Below, in pieces: positions 15,266 to 21,114 of a stretch of DNA of 23,149 bases. Within the stretch, counting starts at the first letter, position 1, and each line of letters opens with the position of its first letter. A model generated the notes under the pieces. The model did no database searches. It saw only the letters and a list, made by a program, of their open reading frames with translations, and had not been told where the DNA came from. The position numbers and the translations under genes were made by a program. This DNA comes from a virus, in IMG/VR virus record IMGVR_UViG_3300005329_000283, positions 1-23,149 of that record. The stretch is one strand, 5' to 3'.

Positions 15266-15628
15266 GTGGACACGACGCCGCCCGGCCGCGTCGTGCCCGT
15301 TCCGCCTTCACTTCCTGCGCCCGTCGATCATGCCGGGCAGCCGTCCGCGCCCCCGGGCCGGTGGTGCCCCTACTGCGGGGCCGACCTGTCCAACGTCCCC
15401 GAGCGCGAGGGCGGCGGGGACGAGGCGCTGTTCGCCGCCACCGGGCGGCGGCTGAAGATCGCGCTGGCGGTCGGGTTCGTGCTGGTCTGGCTCGCCGTCT
15501 CGCTGTACGACTGGCTGAGCGAGCCCTCGGCGCTGGTCGTACCCGGCTGGTACTCGGCGCTGGGCGGGGTGATGCTGTTCTACCTGCTGGGGCTCGACCC
15601 GATCGGGTTGTGGAGGAGACGCCATTGA
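15266..15628 (+). CDS. Zinc-ribbon, two-helix membrane protein; holin candidate
   Basis: 120 residues from GTG 15266 with GAGGTGAGGGA upstream. A Pro-rich N terminus is followed by CPYCGADL at residues 34-41, a half zinc-ribbon knuckle; a second Cys pair is absent, so two chains may share a zinc. Two membrane helices follow: LKIALAVGFVLVWLAVSLYD (about 64-84) and WYSALGGVMLFYLLGLDPIG (about 95-114), ending in WRRRH. Its stop overlaps the TTG start of an intact M23 peptidase. Two-helix membrane proteins next to a lysin are often holins, so that role is proposed, but the zinc knuckle is unusual for one. Confidence 0.7.
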   Translation: MDTTPPGRVVPVPPSLPAPVDHAGQPSAPPGRWCPYCGADLSNVPEREGGGDEALFAATGRRLKIALAVGFVLVWLAVSLYDWLSEPSALVVPGWYSALGGVMLFYLLGLDPIGLWRRRH

Positions 15629-16578
15629 GCGACGACGGGGGCTTAAACGTGTGGGCGATCCACCACCACGTCCCGCCCCCCAAGGGGATGGATCAGCCCC
15701 TGCGCCCGGCCGGTTCCCGCCGGCAGGCGGGCGGCGGGGCCGGGTTCGTCACCGTGAACAATCGCCTGTTCGCCCCCCTCCAGGGTTTGAACCCCAACAA
15801 TATTTTGATGGGGGGCTACGGATGGTTGAGCGGCACGGATTACGTGAACGGAGTACCCCAGACGCTCCATCCCGGCCTGGATTTGAACAGCGGCCAATCT
15901 TGTAATGACGACGAAGGGGCTGCCATCGTGGCCCCGTTAGCCGGAATCGTGCGCGCGACGCTTTTTTGGAACGGTTCCAGCCTCGGGGAAGGGAACCACG
16001 TCTGGGTCGAGCTGGACGATGCCTGTCTGCCGGGCCCGACCTGGTGGCATACCGATCATTTGCTCGACATCGTGTGCGGGGTCGGTCAACGTCTGAATCC
16101 CGGTGACCCCATAGGTCTGTGTGGTCGCAGTGGCGGCTGGGACTGCGCGCATGGACACACCGAATTGCTCACCAGCGCGCCCCGTGACGGTTGGTATACC
16201 TGGCCCTATGGCTGGAGCAGGGCGCAAGTCGAAGCCCAGTATTACGACCCATCCGCCTGGTGGAGCGCCGCCAGCGCATTGGTACTGGCTGAGGGACAGC
16301 AACCCATCCCCCCGGAGACGGTGATGCTATTAGAGGACTGGCAGGTTAAAGGCTGGATACTCTCCACCCTCTACGAGTGGGCGGGGATCGAATACAACCC
16401 GGATTCTGGGACGGCCCAGGCGTGGGTAGATTTCCTGCGAAAAGGCACGTACCTGGGCCGCCCCCGTACCGGGGAGCGTGCTTATGGGTCAGGGGATCAG
16501 GCTGGGGTTTGGCAGGAATACGACTACGGCTGCCTCTTCTATCGCCTCAGCGACGGGCAGTCGTCCATAACCGGGTAG
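15625..16578 (+). CDS. M23-family metallopeptidase (endolysin or virion lysin), catalytic residues intact
   Basis: 317 residues starting at TTG 15625, chosen because GGAGGAG lies 6-12 bases upstream and TTGA overlaps the previous stop. All M23 zinc ligands are present: HPGLD at residues 82-86, WWHTDH with H142, and HGH at 176-178. The family cleaves peptide cross-links in peptidoglycan. The C-terminal ~100 residues (PPETVMLLEDWQVKGWILST, RTGERAYGSGDQAGVWQEYD) may bind the wall or virion. No signal peptide is seen, so export would rely on a holin. From about 15770 the gene is visibly richer in A/T and uses codons such as TTT, ATT, AAT and TGT that neighbours avoid, suggesting recent acquisition. 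Its end overlaps the convergent HNH gene by 32 bases. Confidence 0.85.
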   Translation: MSDDGGLNVWAIHHHVPPPKGMDQPLRPAGSRRQAGGGAGFVTVNNRLFAPLQGLNPNNILMGGYGWLSGTDYVNGVPQTLHPGLDLNSGQSCNDDEGAAIVAPLAGIVRATLFWNGSSLGEGNHVWVELDDACLPGPTWWHTDHLLDIVCGVGQRLNPGDPIGLCGRSGGWDCAHGHTELLTSAPRDGWYTWPYGWSRAQVEAQYYDPSAWWSAASALVLAEGQQPIPPETVMLLEDWQVKGWILSTLYEWAGIEYNPDSGTAQAWVDFLRKGTYLGRPRTGERAYGSGDQAGVWQEYDYGCLFYRLSDGQSSITG

Positions 16579-16921
16579 GCCGCTCGACATGGTTTGTCCT
16601 CCAATACTGGTAGCAGGCGTTGCACCGTCCTTTGGCGTGCGGTGGGGCTGCCTCACAGACGACGCACATCGAGACGAGGTGCGTGCGCTTGGGCGGGGGC
16701 TTGCGCTCTCCACGGGAGACACCGCGCTTCATGTGGCAGCGACGACAGAGCGCCAGCACGTCGAGGCAGTGTGCGAGGTCGTACCCGTTGTGGTGGTCGT
16801 ATTCGACCGCTGGCCGATCGCAGTCGGCGCAGGGGAGCGTATCAGGACGGGGCAACGCGCCCGCCGCGACGGCAAGCCGTACCGCTACGTAAGCGCGGCG
16901 CTTGATAGGATCGTCGGGCAT
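16547..16921 (-). CDS. HNH/endonuclease VII-like nuclease with extra zinc finger
   Basis: 124 residues from ATG 16921 with GGGAGAG upstream. The nuclease core is C31-x2-C34, EYDHHNGYD at 40-48 and C59-x2-C62-H63, the zinc-framed beta-beta-alpha pattern of HNH and recombination endonuclease VII-like proteins; the DHHNGY segment holds the likely catalytic His. A second Cys set (C86-x2-C89, C100-x2-C103) forms a separate finger probably aiding DNA binding. It lies antisense between the lysin and the tiny membrane genes. It could be a free-standing homing endonuclease or a packaging/recombination nuclease; I cannot tell which. Confident on zinc motifs, moderate on nuclease activity. Confidence 0.7.
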   Translation of the reverse strand: MPDDPIKRRAYVAVRLAVAAGALPRPDTLPCADCDRPAVEYDHHNGYDLAHCLDVLALCRRCHMKRGVSRGERKPPPKRTHLVSMCVVCEAAPPHAKGRCNACYQYWRTNHVERPTRLWTTARR

Positions 16922-16944
16922 CCAAGCTCTCCCTTGGGTGTCGT

Positions 16945-16974
16945 GCCCCCGGCTGTTACAAGCAGTGCGGGGGC
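16945..16974. promoter_or_regulatory. Inverted repeat in the divergent region
   Basis: GCCCCCG at 16945-16951 and CGGGGGC at 16968-16974 form a 7-bp stem, with an inner CTG/CAG extending it. It sits in the leader of the minus-strand HNH gene and just before the plus-strand tiny genes. On the minus strand a -10-like TACAAT lies at 16983 to 16978. It has no U-tract, so it is more likely an mRNA structure or operator than a terminator. Confidence 0.35.
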
Positions 16975-16986
16975 GTCATTGTAGCT

Positions 16987-17103
16987 ATGACCCTGCCTCT
17001 CGCGTTCGGGCTGGGCGTGCTGGTGGGTGCTTTCCTGCTGTGGCTCCGGGTGCGGTGGGAGTGGGAGCGGGAGATGGAGTGGTTCGTGAGGAAGTGGCGG
17101 TGA
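16987..17103 (+). CDS. Tiny membrane protein 1
   Basis: 38 residues from ATG 16987: MTLPLAFGLGVLVGAFLLWL is one membrane helix, followed by a tail rich in Trp, Arg and Glu (WEWEREMEWFVRKWR). The stop overlaps the next GTG as GTGA. There is no good ribosome site, so a very short leader is possible. A lysis, superinfection-exclusion or membrane-targeting role is possible; no family recognised. Confidence 0.55.
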   Translation: MTLPLAFGLGVLVGAFLLWLRVRWEWEREMEWFVRKWR

Positions 17104-17231
17104 ACCCCTGGTTGCTGGTGATCGTGGTGCCGGCGGTGGTGATCGGGGTCGCCTGGTTCGCCTTCCTGGTGGCGGTTATCTGGGCAGCAGAAGATCCCCG
17201 GCAGCTCGAACGGGACAACTTCCGCCATTGA
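17100..17231 (+). CDS. Tiny membrane protein 2
   Basis: 43 residues from GTG 17100, overlapping the previous stop. A membrane helix VIVVPAVVIGVAWFAFLVAV is preceded by NPWLL and followed by a charged tail (EDPRQLERDNFRH). A longer frame open from 16902 is rejected because its upstream part is antisense to the HNH gene. Function unknown. Confidence 0.6.
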   Translation: MNPWLLVIVVPAVVIGVAWFAFLVAVIWAAEDPRQLERDNFRH

Positions 17232-17256
17232 GCGTTGGGACGACGACGACACCCGC

Positions 17257-17316
17257 ATGGTCTGCCTGTGGCTGGTGCTGTTCGTCGTGTCGCTGGTGGT
17301 GACGCAGGCCGGGTGA
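17257..17316 (+). CDS. Possible tiny membrane protein 3
   Basis: A 19-residue hydrophobic peptide, MVCLWLVLFVVSLVVTQAG, from ATG 17257. The frame could begin at ATT 17227 (overlapping the previous stop), adding ERWDDDDTR, a composition like the acidic caps of small membrane peptides. No ribosome site is clear for either start. The match in character to its neighbours is the main support. Confidence 0.35.
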   Translation: MVCLWLVLFVVSLVVTQAG

Positions 17317-17326
17317 GGAGAGGGAT

Positions 17327-17488
17327 GTGGGAACGCTGGTGACCGTCTGCTTCGTGGTGGCCGCCGTGCTGGCCGCGATCGCCGCCGCCTACGTGCCCCC
17401 AGCGCCGCCCCGCTACAACCTGCTCGCCGGCGCGGTGTTCTTCCTCTGTCTGGGGTTTGCCATCCAGCGCCTCGCGCTCCCCGGCTGA
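17327..17488 (+). CDS. Tiny membrane protein 4 (two helices)
   Basis: 53 residues from GTG 17327 with GAGGAG about 8 bases upstream. Two hydrophobic helices, TLVTVCFVVAAVLAAIAAAY and LLAGAVFFLCLGFAIQRLAL, flank a short PPAPPR turn. The two-helix hairpin is compatible with a small holin or antiholin, but nothing more specific is visible. Confidence 0.6.
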   Translation: MGTLVTVCFVVAAVLAAIAAAYVPPAPPRYNLLAGAVFFLCLGFAIQRLALPG

Positions 17489-17489
17489 G

Positions 17490-17600
17490 ATGCGCCGGCC
17501 GCGCGACGACGAGCTGTGGCTGGCGCTGGGCTACGCCGTCTGGTTCGCGCTGATCTGGGCGCTGTGGACGATCGTGGCCCGGTTGGTGAAGAGCGTATGA
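17490..17600 (+). CDS. Tiny membrane protein 5
   Basis: 36 residues from ATG 17490, one base after the previous stop. A basic/acidic head (MRRPRDDE) precedes a Trp-rich helix LWLALGYAVWFALIWALWTI and a short basic end. Its TGA stop lies inside a family B repeat (17593-17609). It closes the run of small membrane genes. Confidence 0.55.
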   Translation: MRRPRDDELWLALGYAVWFALIWALWTIVARLVKSV

Positions 17601-17609
17601 CGAGGGGGT
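17593..17609 (+). repeat. Family B repeat, copy 7
   Basis: GCGTATGACGAGGGGGT containing the TGA stop of the last tiny membrane gene. Confidence 0.88.
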
Positions 17610-17650
17610 GACCAGGGGTGGACACCTTCCTTTCCCCTTCCTCTCACACA

Positions 17651-17686
17651 CAGAACGACCCTGACCGATCGGTCAGGGTCGTTCTG
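17651..17686. terminator. 36-bp perfect palindrome, probable bidirectional terminator with family A core
   Basis: A perfect inverted repeat with 16-bp arms and a GATC loop, centred on a family A site (17662-17675). It lies between the end of plus-strand tiny genes and the end of the minus-strand regulator, where a shared terminator is expected. No clear U-tract follows on either side, so termination is inferred from stem strength and position. Confidence 0.6.
17662..17675. repeat. Family A palindrome, copy 8
   Basis: Exact copy forming the core of the 36-bp palindrome between convergent genes. Confidence 0.9.
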
Positions 17687-17735
17687 CCACCGAGAGAAGC
17701 CCCCGAGACGGGGCGTCTGAAGTTTAGCGCCCTGG

Positions 17736-18005
17736 CTAGCGCCTGGCGATCGGCTGGGTGGGCCGCGCCGGCGCGGGCGGGTTGACCTTGTTGGCCGCGT
17801 TGCGGGCGCGAATCGCCTCCTCGAAATACTGGTTCAGCGAGAGGCCCTCCTGGTCGGCCCACTCTTTCGCGTCGGCAAAGACATCGGGGTTGATCCGCAG
17901 GGACGTGTTGACCTTGAGGGCGTGGCGGATGCGGCCCCACCGCGCGTCGCCGGCGGCCTGGGCCTTGACCTCGCCCTCGGTGGGCTCGGTGATGGTTGCG
18001 CTCAT
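17736..18005 (-). CDS. Ribbon-helix-helix DNA-binding protein
   Basis: 89 residues from ATG 18005 with a strong GAGGAGG site. Residues about 34-72 (TSLRINPDVFADAKEWADQE, GLSLNQYFEEAIRARNA) fit the ribbon-helix-helix fold: a short strand (SLRIN), a first helix, a GLSLNQ turn and a second helix. Such proteins dimerise, and paired dimers bind short inverted or direct repeats, usually as repressors. Both termini are flexible. The gene has its own sigma-70-like promoter, is divergent from the DNA-replication module, and ends near the 36-bp palindrome. It is a candidate regulator of that module and possibly a reader of family A sites, but its own promoter has no A copy. Confidence 0.75.
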   Translation of the reverse strand: MSATITEPTEGEVKAQAAGDARWGRIRHALKVNTSLRINPDVFADAKEWADQEGLSLNQYFEEAIRARNAANKVNPPAPARPTQPIARR

Positions 18006-18026
18006 GTGATCCTCCTCACACCTGTA

Positions 18027-18055
18027 AGCTTAGCCGCTTGCTTCGTCAGTGTCAA
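18027..18055 (-). promoter_or_regulatory. Sigma-70-like promoter of the RHH gene
   Basis: Minus strand: TTGACA at 18055-18050, 17 bases, then TAAGCT at 18032-18027. The -35 is a perfect consensus and spacing is optimal. Transcription would begin near 18020, giving a short leader with the GAGGAGG site. Confidence 0.65.
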
Positions 18056-18146
18056 CTATGCTACCGTCTACGTGGAGGTGCGCGACGGGTAACGTGGAAA
18101 CGTGAGCAGCGAGCAACGTGAGCCGACTTTGAGCAGAGGATTACCG

Positions 18147-18953
18147 ATGAGCGACATTGGGACGATGTGGGACGAGGCCGAGAAGCGCGAGGCCGAGCGG
18201 CGCGCGAGCCGGCCGATGAGCTTCTACGGCAAGCTGGAGCTGAACGGCCGCAAGGTGGTGCTGGAGAAGGGCGCGCCGATGGGCAAGCGCGACTTCGACC
18301 CGGACATGGACGACCCCGACCTGGAGCGGCTGGCGATCCGCATCACGGTCGAGCCGGTGAGTGAGCGGGCCACCCGCAACTTCGAGCGGGAGTTCCTCTC
18401 CAACTCCCCCGAGGCCGACCTGTTCAAGCAGAGCGCGCAGGGGCTGGGCGTGCGCGTGCCCGAGCTGATGGGCCAGTACATCCGGGTGGATCTGGTCGAG
18501 GATCCCCGCCTGGGCACCTTCACCGACCGCACCACCGGGGCCCCGCGCACGCGCTCGGCGGCCGTGGTGCGCGAGGTGTTCCCCGACGAGCAGACCTGCC
18601 GTGAGGCGTCGGATGCCCGCTACGGCGGGGGCGGCGGGGCCAAGCAGACGGCGGCGCACGCCGGCGACTGGGGGGTTCCCACAGCCGGGCCGGTGACGTC
18701 GACGCCCGTGCCCGCGCCCAAGAACGGGGCGGCCCCCACGATGGCGCGGGACACGGCCGCCCACTTCCTGCCCGGGCTGCTCAAGACCTGTGGGGGCGAC
18801 CCGGAGCGGTTCCTGCAGGCGCTGGCGCAGAACAAGCTGCTAGCGCAGCACTTCGACGCCAGCTCGCCCGAGGTGCAGAAGCTGCTGGGCGTCACCGGCG
18901 AGGCCGGTGAGGCTGCCGAGGCGCTGGACGGCGATGCTGAACCCCCCTTCTGA
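18147..18953 (+). CDS. Probable single-stranded DNA-binding protein (SSB-like, novel core)
   Basis: 268 residues from ATG 18147, preferred over GTG 18102 because AGAGGA lies 7 bases upstream. The beta-rich N-terminal part (FYGKLELNGRKVVLEKGAPM, LERLAIRITVEPVSER, GQYIRVDLVEDPRLGTF, RSAAVVREVFPDEQ) could be an OB-like domain; a Gly/Ala/Pro linker and a helical segment (HFLPGLLKTCGGDPERFLQA) follow. The last residues, ALDGDAEPPF, match the acidic tip ending in Pro-Phe by which bacterial SSB proteins recruit repair enzymes. The core does not look like classical SSB. Leading a nuclease/recombinase operon supports an ssDNA role. I infer SSB-like function. Confidence 0.6.
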   Translation: MSDIGTMWDEAEKREAERRASRPMSFYGKLELNGRKVVLEKGAPMGKRDFDPDMDDPDLERLAIRITVEPVSERATRNFEREFLSNSPEADLFKQSAQGLGVRVPELMGQYIRVDLVEDPRLGTFTDRTTGAPRTRSAAVVREVFPDEQTCREASDARYGGGGGAKQTAAHAGDWGVPTAGPVTSTPVPAPKNGAAPTMARDTAAHFLPGLLKTCGGDPERFLQALAQNKLLAQHFDASSPEVQKLLGVTGEAGEAAEALDGDAEPPF

Positions 18954-19692
18954 TGTGCCCCGCAACAGCGCCCAGCTCGTCCAGATCGACGTGACCGAGC
19001 CGGCCTGGGTACGCGCGCTCGACTTCGGGGGGGCCACCGTCACGGTGGCCCCTCTGCCTGTGGGCGACCTGATGGCGCTCACCAGTGACGGCGAGGTGCT
19101 GCTGGTCGAGCGCAAGTCCGCCGGCGACCTGCTGTCGTCCGTGCGCGACGGGCGGATCCTGGCTCAAGCCTCGGAGATGCGCGAGCGCACCCCCTGGAGC
19201 TACGTCGTGGTCACCGAGCCGATGTACCCCGGGCGGCACGGGCAGACCATGTACGAACCCAAGCGGGGGCGCACCGTGGTCGAGACGGGCTGGAGCTGGG
19301 CGTCGCTGCAGGGGGTGCTGGCGACGGTGCAGGAGCTGGGCGTCACCGTGGTGTTCGCCGCCGGCGCGGACGACTACGCGCCTGCCGTTCTGCGGTTGTG
19401 TGCCCGCACAAGGGGCAGCGTGCCCGTCGCCCGGCGCGACGCCGTGCCGATGGACGACGCCACCCGGATCCTGACGTCCGTCCCCGGCGTGGGGGCCGAG
19501 CGGGCCCGGGCCCTGCTGCGCGCGTGCGGCTCGGCGGCGTGGGCCCTGTACGCCCTGACCGAACGCCCCGAACGGGGCAAGTACAAGAAGAGCGTGGTGG
19601 GGGTGGGCCCCGGCACGCGCGAGCTGGCGCGCAAGGCGCTGGGACTGAAAGGTCAGGAAGTCCTGATCCCGTTAGAGGAACCCGAGACGTGA
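18934..19692 (+). CDS. ERCC4/XPF-family nuclease with helix-hairpin-helix
   Basis: 252 residues from ATG 18934, overlapping the SSB-like gene by 20 bases (GTG 18907 and GTG 18955 are alternatives). The ERCC4 nuclease signature is clear: IDVTEP with D19, GDLMALTSDGEVLLVERKSA with ERK at 59-61 and D65, then LLSSVRDGRILAQASEM. This ERKxxxD core cuts branched or flap DNA in the XPF/MUS81 family. A helix-hairpin-helix (about 178-210; LTSVPGVGAERARALLRACG) at the C terminus binds DNA, the same arrangement as XPF proteins without the helicase part. It probably resolves replication or recombination intermediates. Its stop overlaps the RecT-like start (GTGA). Confidence 0.85.
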   Translation: MLNPPSDVPRNSAQLVQIDVTEPAWVRALDFGGATVTVAPLPVGDLMALTSDGEVLLVERKSAGDLLSSVRDGRILAQASEMRERTPWSYVVVTEPMYPGRHGQTMYEPKRGRTVVETGWSWASLQGVLATVQELGVTVVFAAGADDYAPAVLRLCARTRGSVPVARRDAVPMDDATRILTSVPGVGAERARALLRACGSAAWALYALTERPERGKYKKSVVGVGPGTRELARKALGLKGQEVLIPLEEPET

Positions 19693-20405
19693 ACGAGCTG
19701 GAGCAGTTGAAGTCCCTCGCCGGCGATCTGCACAAGTCGAGGTTGTGGAAAACGGGCTCGGTCGAGCAGGCGCTGGCGGTCATCCTGATGGGGCGCGAGC
19801 TGGGCGTGGGCCCGACGACCGCCCTCAGCAACATCATCATCGCCATGGGCAAGCCCACCCTCGGGGCCTCGCTGGTGGGCTCCCTGATCCAGAAGTCGGG
19901 GCGCTACAGCTACCAGGTGACCGAGCTGGCCGACACCAGCGTGTCGATCGACTTCTACGAGCAGAGCGGGCCGCTGGACATGACCCGGCGCAAGCTAGGC
20001 ACCTCGACCTTCACCATGGCCGACGCGGCCAAGGCGGGGCTGATCGGCGGGCGCGCCGGCGCGTGGGGCAAGTACGACCGCAATATGCTGCTGGCCCGGG
20101 CCCTGACCAACGGCGCGCGGTGGTACACCCCGAGCGTGTTCGGGGGCGCGGTCTACGACCCCGAGGAGTTCGGCATCGCCGGCACCCTCCCGCCCCCCGT
20201 ACCCGACGTCGAAGCTACCGACGCCATCTACACCCCCTCGCCATACGCCGATGGCTCTGCCGAGGTGACCATCCAGGGTTTGCTGGAGCGGTACAGTGCC
20301 GAGCAGATCCTGGCCGCCAACGGGGGCAATCTGCCAGCAACGGACGACGAGCTGCGTGCGGTGGCAGAGCGACTGCGAGATGACGCCGCGACCCCGGTGG
20401 GTTGA
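19689..20405 (+). CDS. recT: RecT-like single-strand annealing protein
   Basis: 238 residues from GTG 19689. It matches the RecT-type pattern: KSRLWKTGSVEQALAVILMG (17-35), RELGVGPTTALSNIIIAMGK, PTLGASLVGSLI, ADAAKAGLIGGRAGAWGKYD and MLLARALTNGARWYTPSVFG. These proteins anneal complementary single strands in phage recombination and genome-end repair. The domain ends near residue 170. A linker then carries TPSPYA (residues 182-187) from a reversed family B repeat, followed by a C-terminal helical tail. The ERCC4 nuclease before it and a Cas4/RecB-like nuclease downstream would process DNA ends. Assignment is from remembered family patterns. Confidence 0.75.
   Translation: MNELEQLKSLAGDLHKSRLWKTGSVEQALAVILMGRELGVGPTTALSNIIIAMGKPTLGASLVGSLIQKSGRYSYQVTELADTSVSIDFYEQSGPLDMTRRKLGTSTFTMADAAKAGLIGGRAGAWGKYDRNMLLARALTNGARWYTPSVFGGAVYDPEEFGIAGTLPPPVPDVEATDAIYTPSPYADGSAEVTIQGLLERYSAEQILAANGGNLPATDDELRAVAERLRDDAATPVG
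20232..20248 (-). repeat. Family B repeat, copy 8
   Basis: GCGTATGGCGAGGGGGT on the minus strand in the linker of the RecT-like gene; encodes TPSPYA. Confidence 0.88.
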
Positions 20406-20466
20406 CTGGCTGGCGGGGTTCCTGGCGGGAGTGGCGCTGACGCTTTGGTGGCTCAGGGGAACCTGA
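20380..20466 (+). CDS. Possible tiny membrane protein overlapping the RecT-like gene
   Basis: 28 residues from ATG 20380, in another frame overlapping the RecT-like stop. After MTPRPR comes one hydrophobic helix (WVDWLAGFLAGVALTLWWLR). The gene end lies in a terminator stem, typical of a last operon gene. Short, so chance cannot be excluded. Confidence 0.4.
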   Translation: MTPRPRWVDWLAGFLAGVALTLWWLRGT

Positions 20467-20480
20467 GCCACTTTGCGTCT
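20448..20480 (+). terminator. Rho-independent terminator after the recombination operon
   Basis: GTGGCTCAGG at 20448-20457 and CCTGAGCCAC at 20462-20471 form a perfect 10-bp stem with a GGAA loop, followed by TTTGCGTCT. A family B repeat begins 4 bases after the tail, marking the next unit. Confidence 0.75.
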
Positions 20481-20483
20481 CTG

Positions 20484-20500
20484 GCGTATGACGAGGGGGT
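20484..20500 (+). repeat. Family B repeat, copy 9
   Basis: GCGTATGACGAGGGGGT between a terminator and the 86-residue gene; followed by GGGG, as in copy 1. Confidence 0.88.
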
Positions 20501-20522
20501 GGGGATGGAGTGAGGCGGGGGG

Positions 20523-20783
20523 ATGATGATCGGGGACGGCGGGCCGGCGTTCGCGGCGGGGTTCCGGCGCTACCGCGTGACGCAGGGCGGGTCGGTGGCC
20601 TACGTGGTGGTGAGCGCGGACGGGCGGGTGGTGGGGGCCGACCGCGAGCCGTGGCTGCGGTTCAACTGGAAGGTGCTGCGCCGGCGGCTGCTGCAGCGCC
20701 CGGGGTGCACGATCGAGGAGCTAGATGGGAGTGAGGACAAAGGTGCAGGGGCCCCGGAAGCTCCCCCAGAGGTGGCCGAATGA
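20523..20783 (+). CDS. Small hypothetical protein
   Basis: 86 residues from ATG 20523 (ATG 20526 is equally possible) after GCGGGGGG. The beta-strand pattern FRRYRVTQGGSVAYVVVSAD followed by a basic helix (WLRFNWKVLRRRLLQRPGCT) suggests a small alpha/beta domain that might bind nucleic acid; the tail is acidic. A family B repeat and terminator precede it, so it starts a new transcription unit. It overlaps the next gene by 59 bases. No family recognised. Confidence 0.6.
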   Translation: MMIGDGGPAFAAGFRRYRVTQGGSVAYVVVSADGRVVGADREPWLRFNWKVLRRRLLQRPGCTIEELDGSEDKGAGAPEAPPEVAE

Positions 20784-21114
20784 GGAGCTGTGGGGCGTCA
20801 TGGGCCACAACGGCCAGTACCCCTTCTACACCGCCGTGATCGTGAGCGACGGGGTGGTGCGCTCGACCCCGCCCCTGGCGAACTGGATGCTGGGCCGCCT
20901 GTGGCTGGAGTGCGCGCAGATGTGCCTCGACCGGGGCTGGCAGGTCTGGCACGTTGACACCGAGAAGCAGCGACTGCTCGACCAGGAGAAGGCACGCCAC
21001 GCTAGGGGTAGCGTGCAGATGGGGATGGACTTAGGCGATGACCGATCGGTCAAACGAGAAGCGAGCGTACCCGCCCGACCACCTCTCGCCCAGCAGCGTC
21101 GGTCTGCTCACTGA
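20725..21114 (+). CDS. Hypothetical protein
   Basis: 129 residues from ATG 20725 with an excellent GAGGAG site inside the preceding gene. The core YPFYTAVIVSDGVVRSTPPL followed by NWMLGRLWLECAQMCLDRGW and QVWHVDTEKQRLLDQEK is an alpha/beta segment with many Trp residues. The last ~25 residues overlap the start of the nuclease gene and include DDRSVK from a family A site, so they are probably unconstrained. Function unknown; coupled translation with the nuclease is likely. Confidence 0.6.
   Translation: MGVRTKVQGPRKLPQRWPNEELWGVMGHNGQYPFYTAVIVSDGVVRSTPPLANWMLGRLWLECAQMCLDRGWQVWHVDTEKQRLLDQEKARHARGSVQMGMDLGDDRSVKREASVPARPPLAQQRRSAH

Noticed and set aside
15361-15624. N-terminal extension of the intact M23 gene
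   Set aside because: It overlaps the zinc-ribbon membrane gene in another frame; TTG 15625 has a strong ribosome site and stop-start overlap.
16902-17231. 109-codon frame covering tiny membrane protein 2
   Set aside because: Its upstream part is out of frame with tiny protein 1 and partly antisense to the HNH gene; GTG 17100 with GTGA overlap explains it better.
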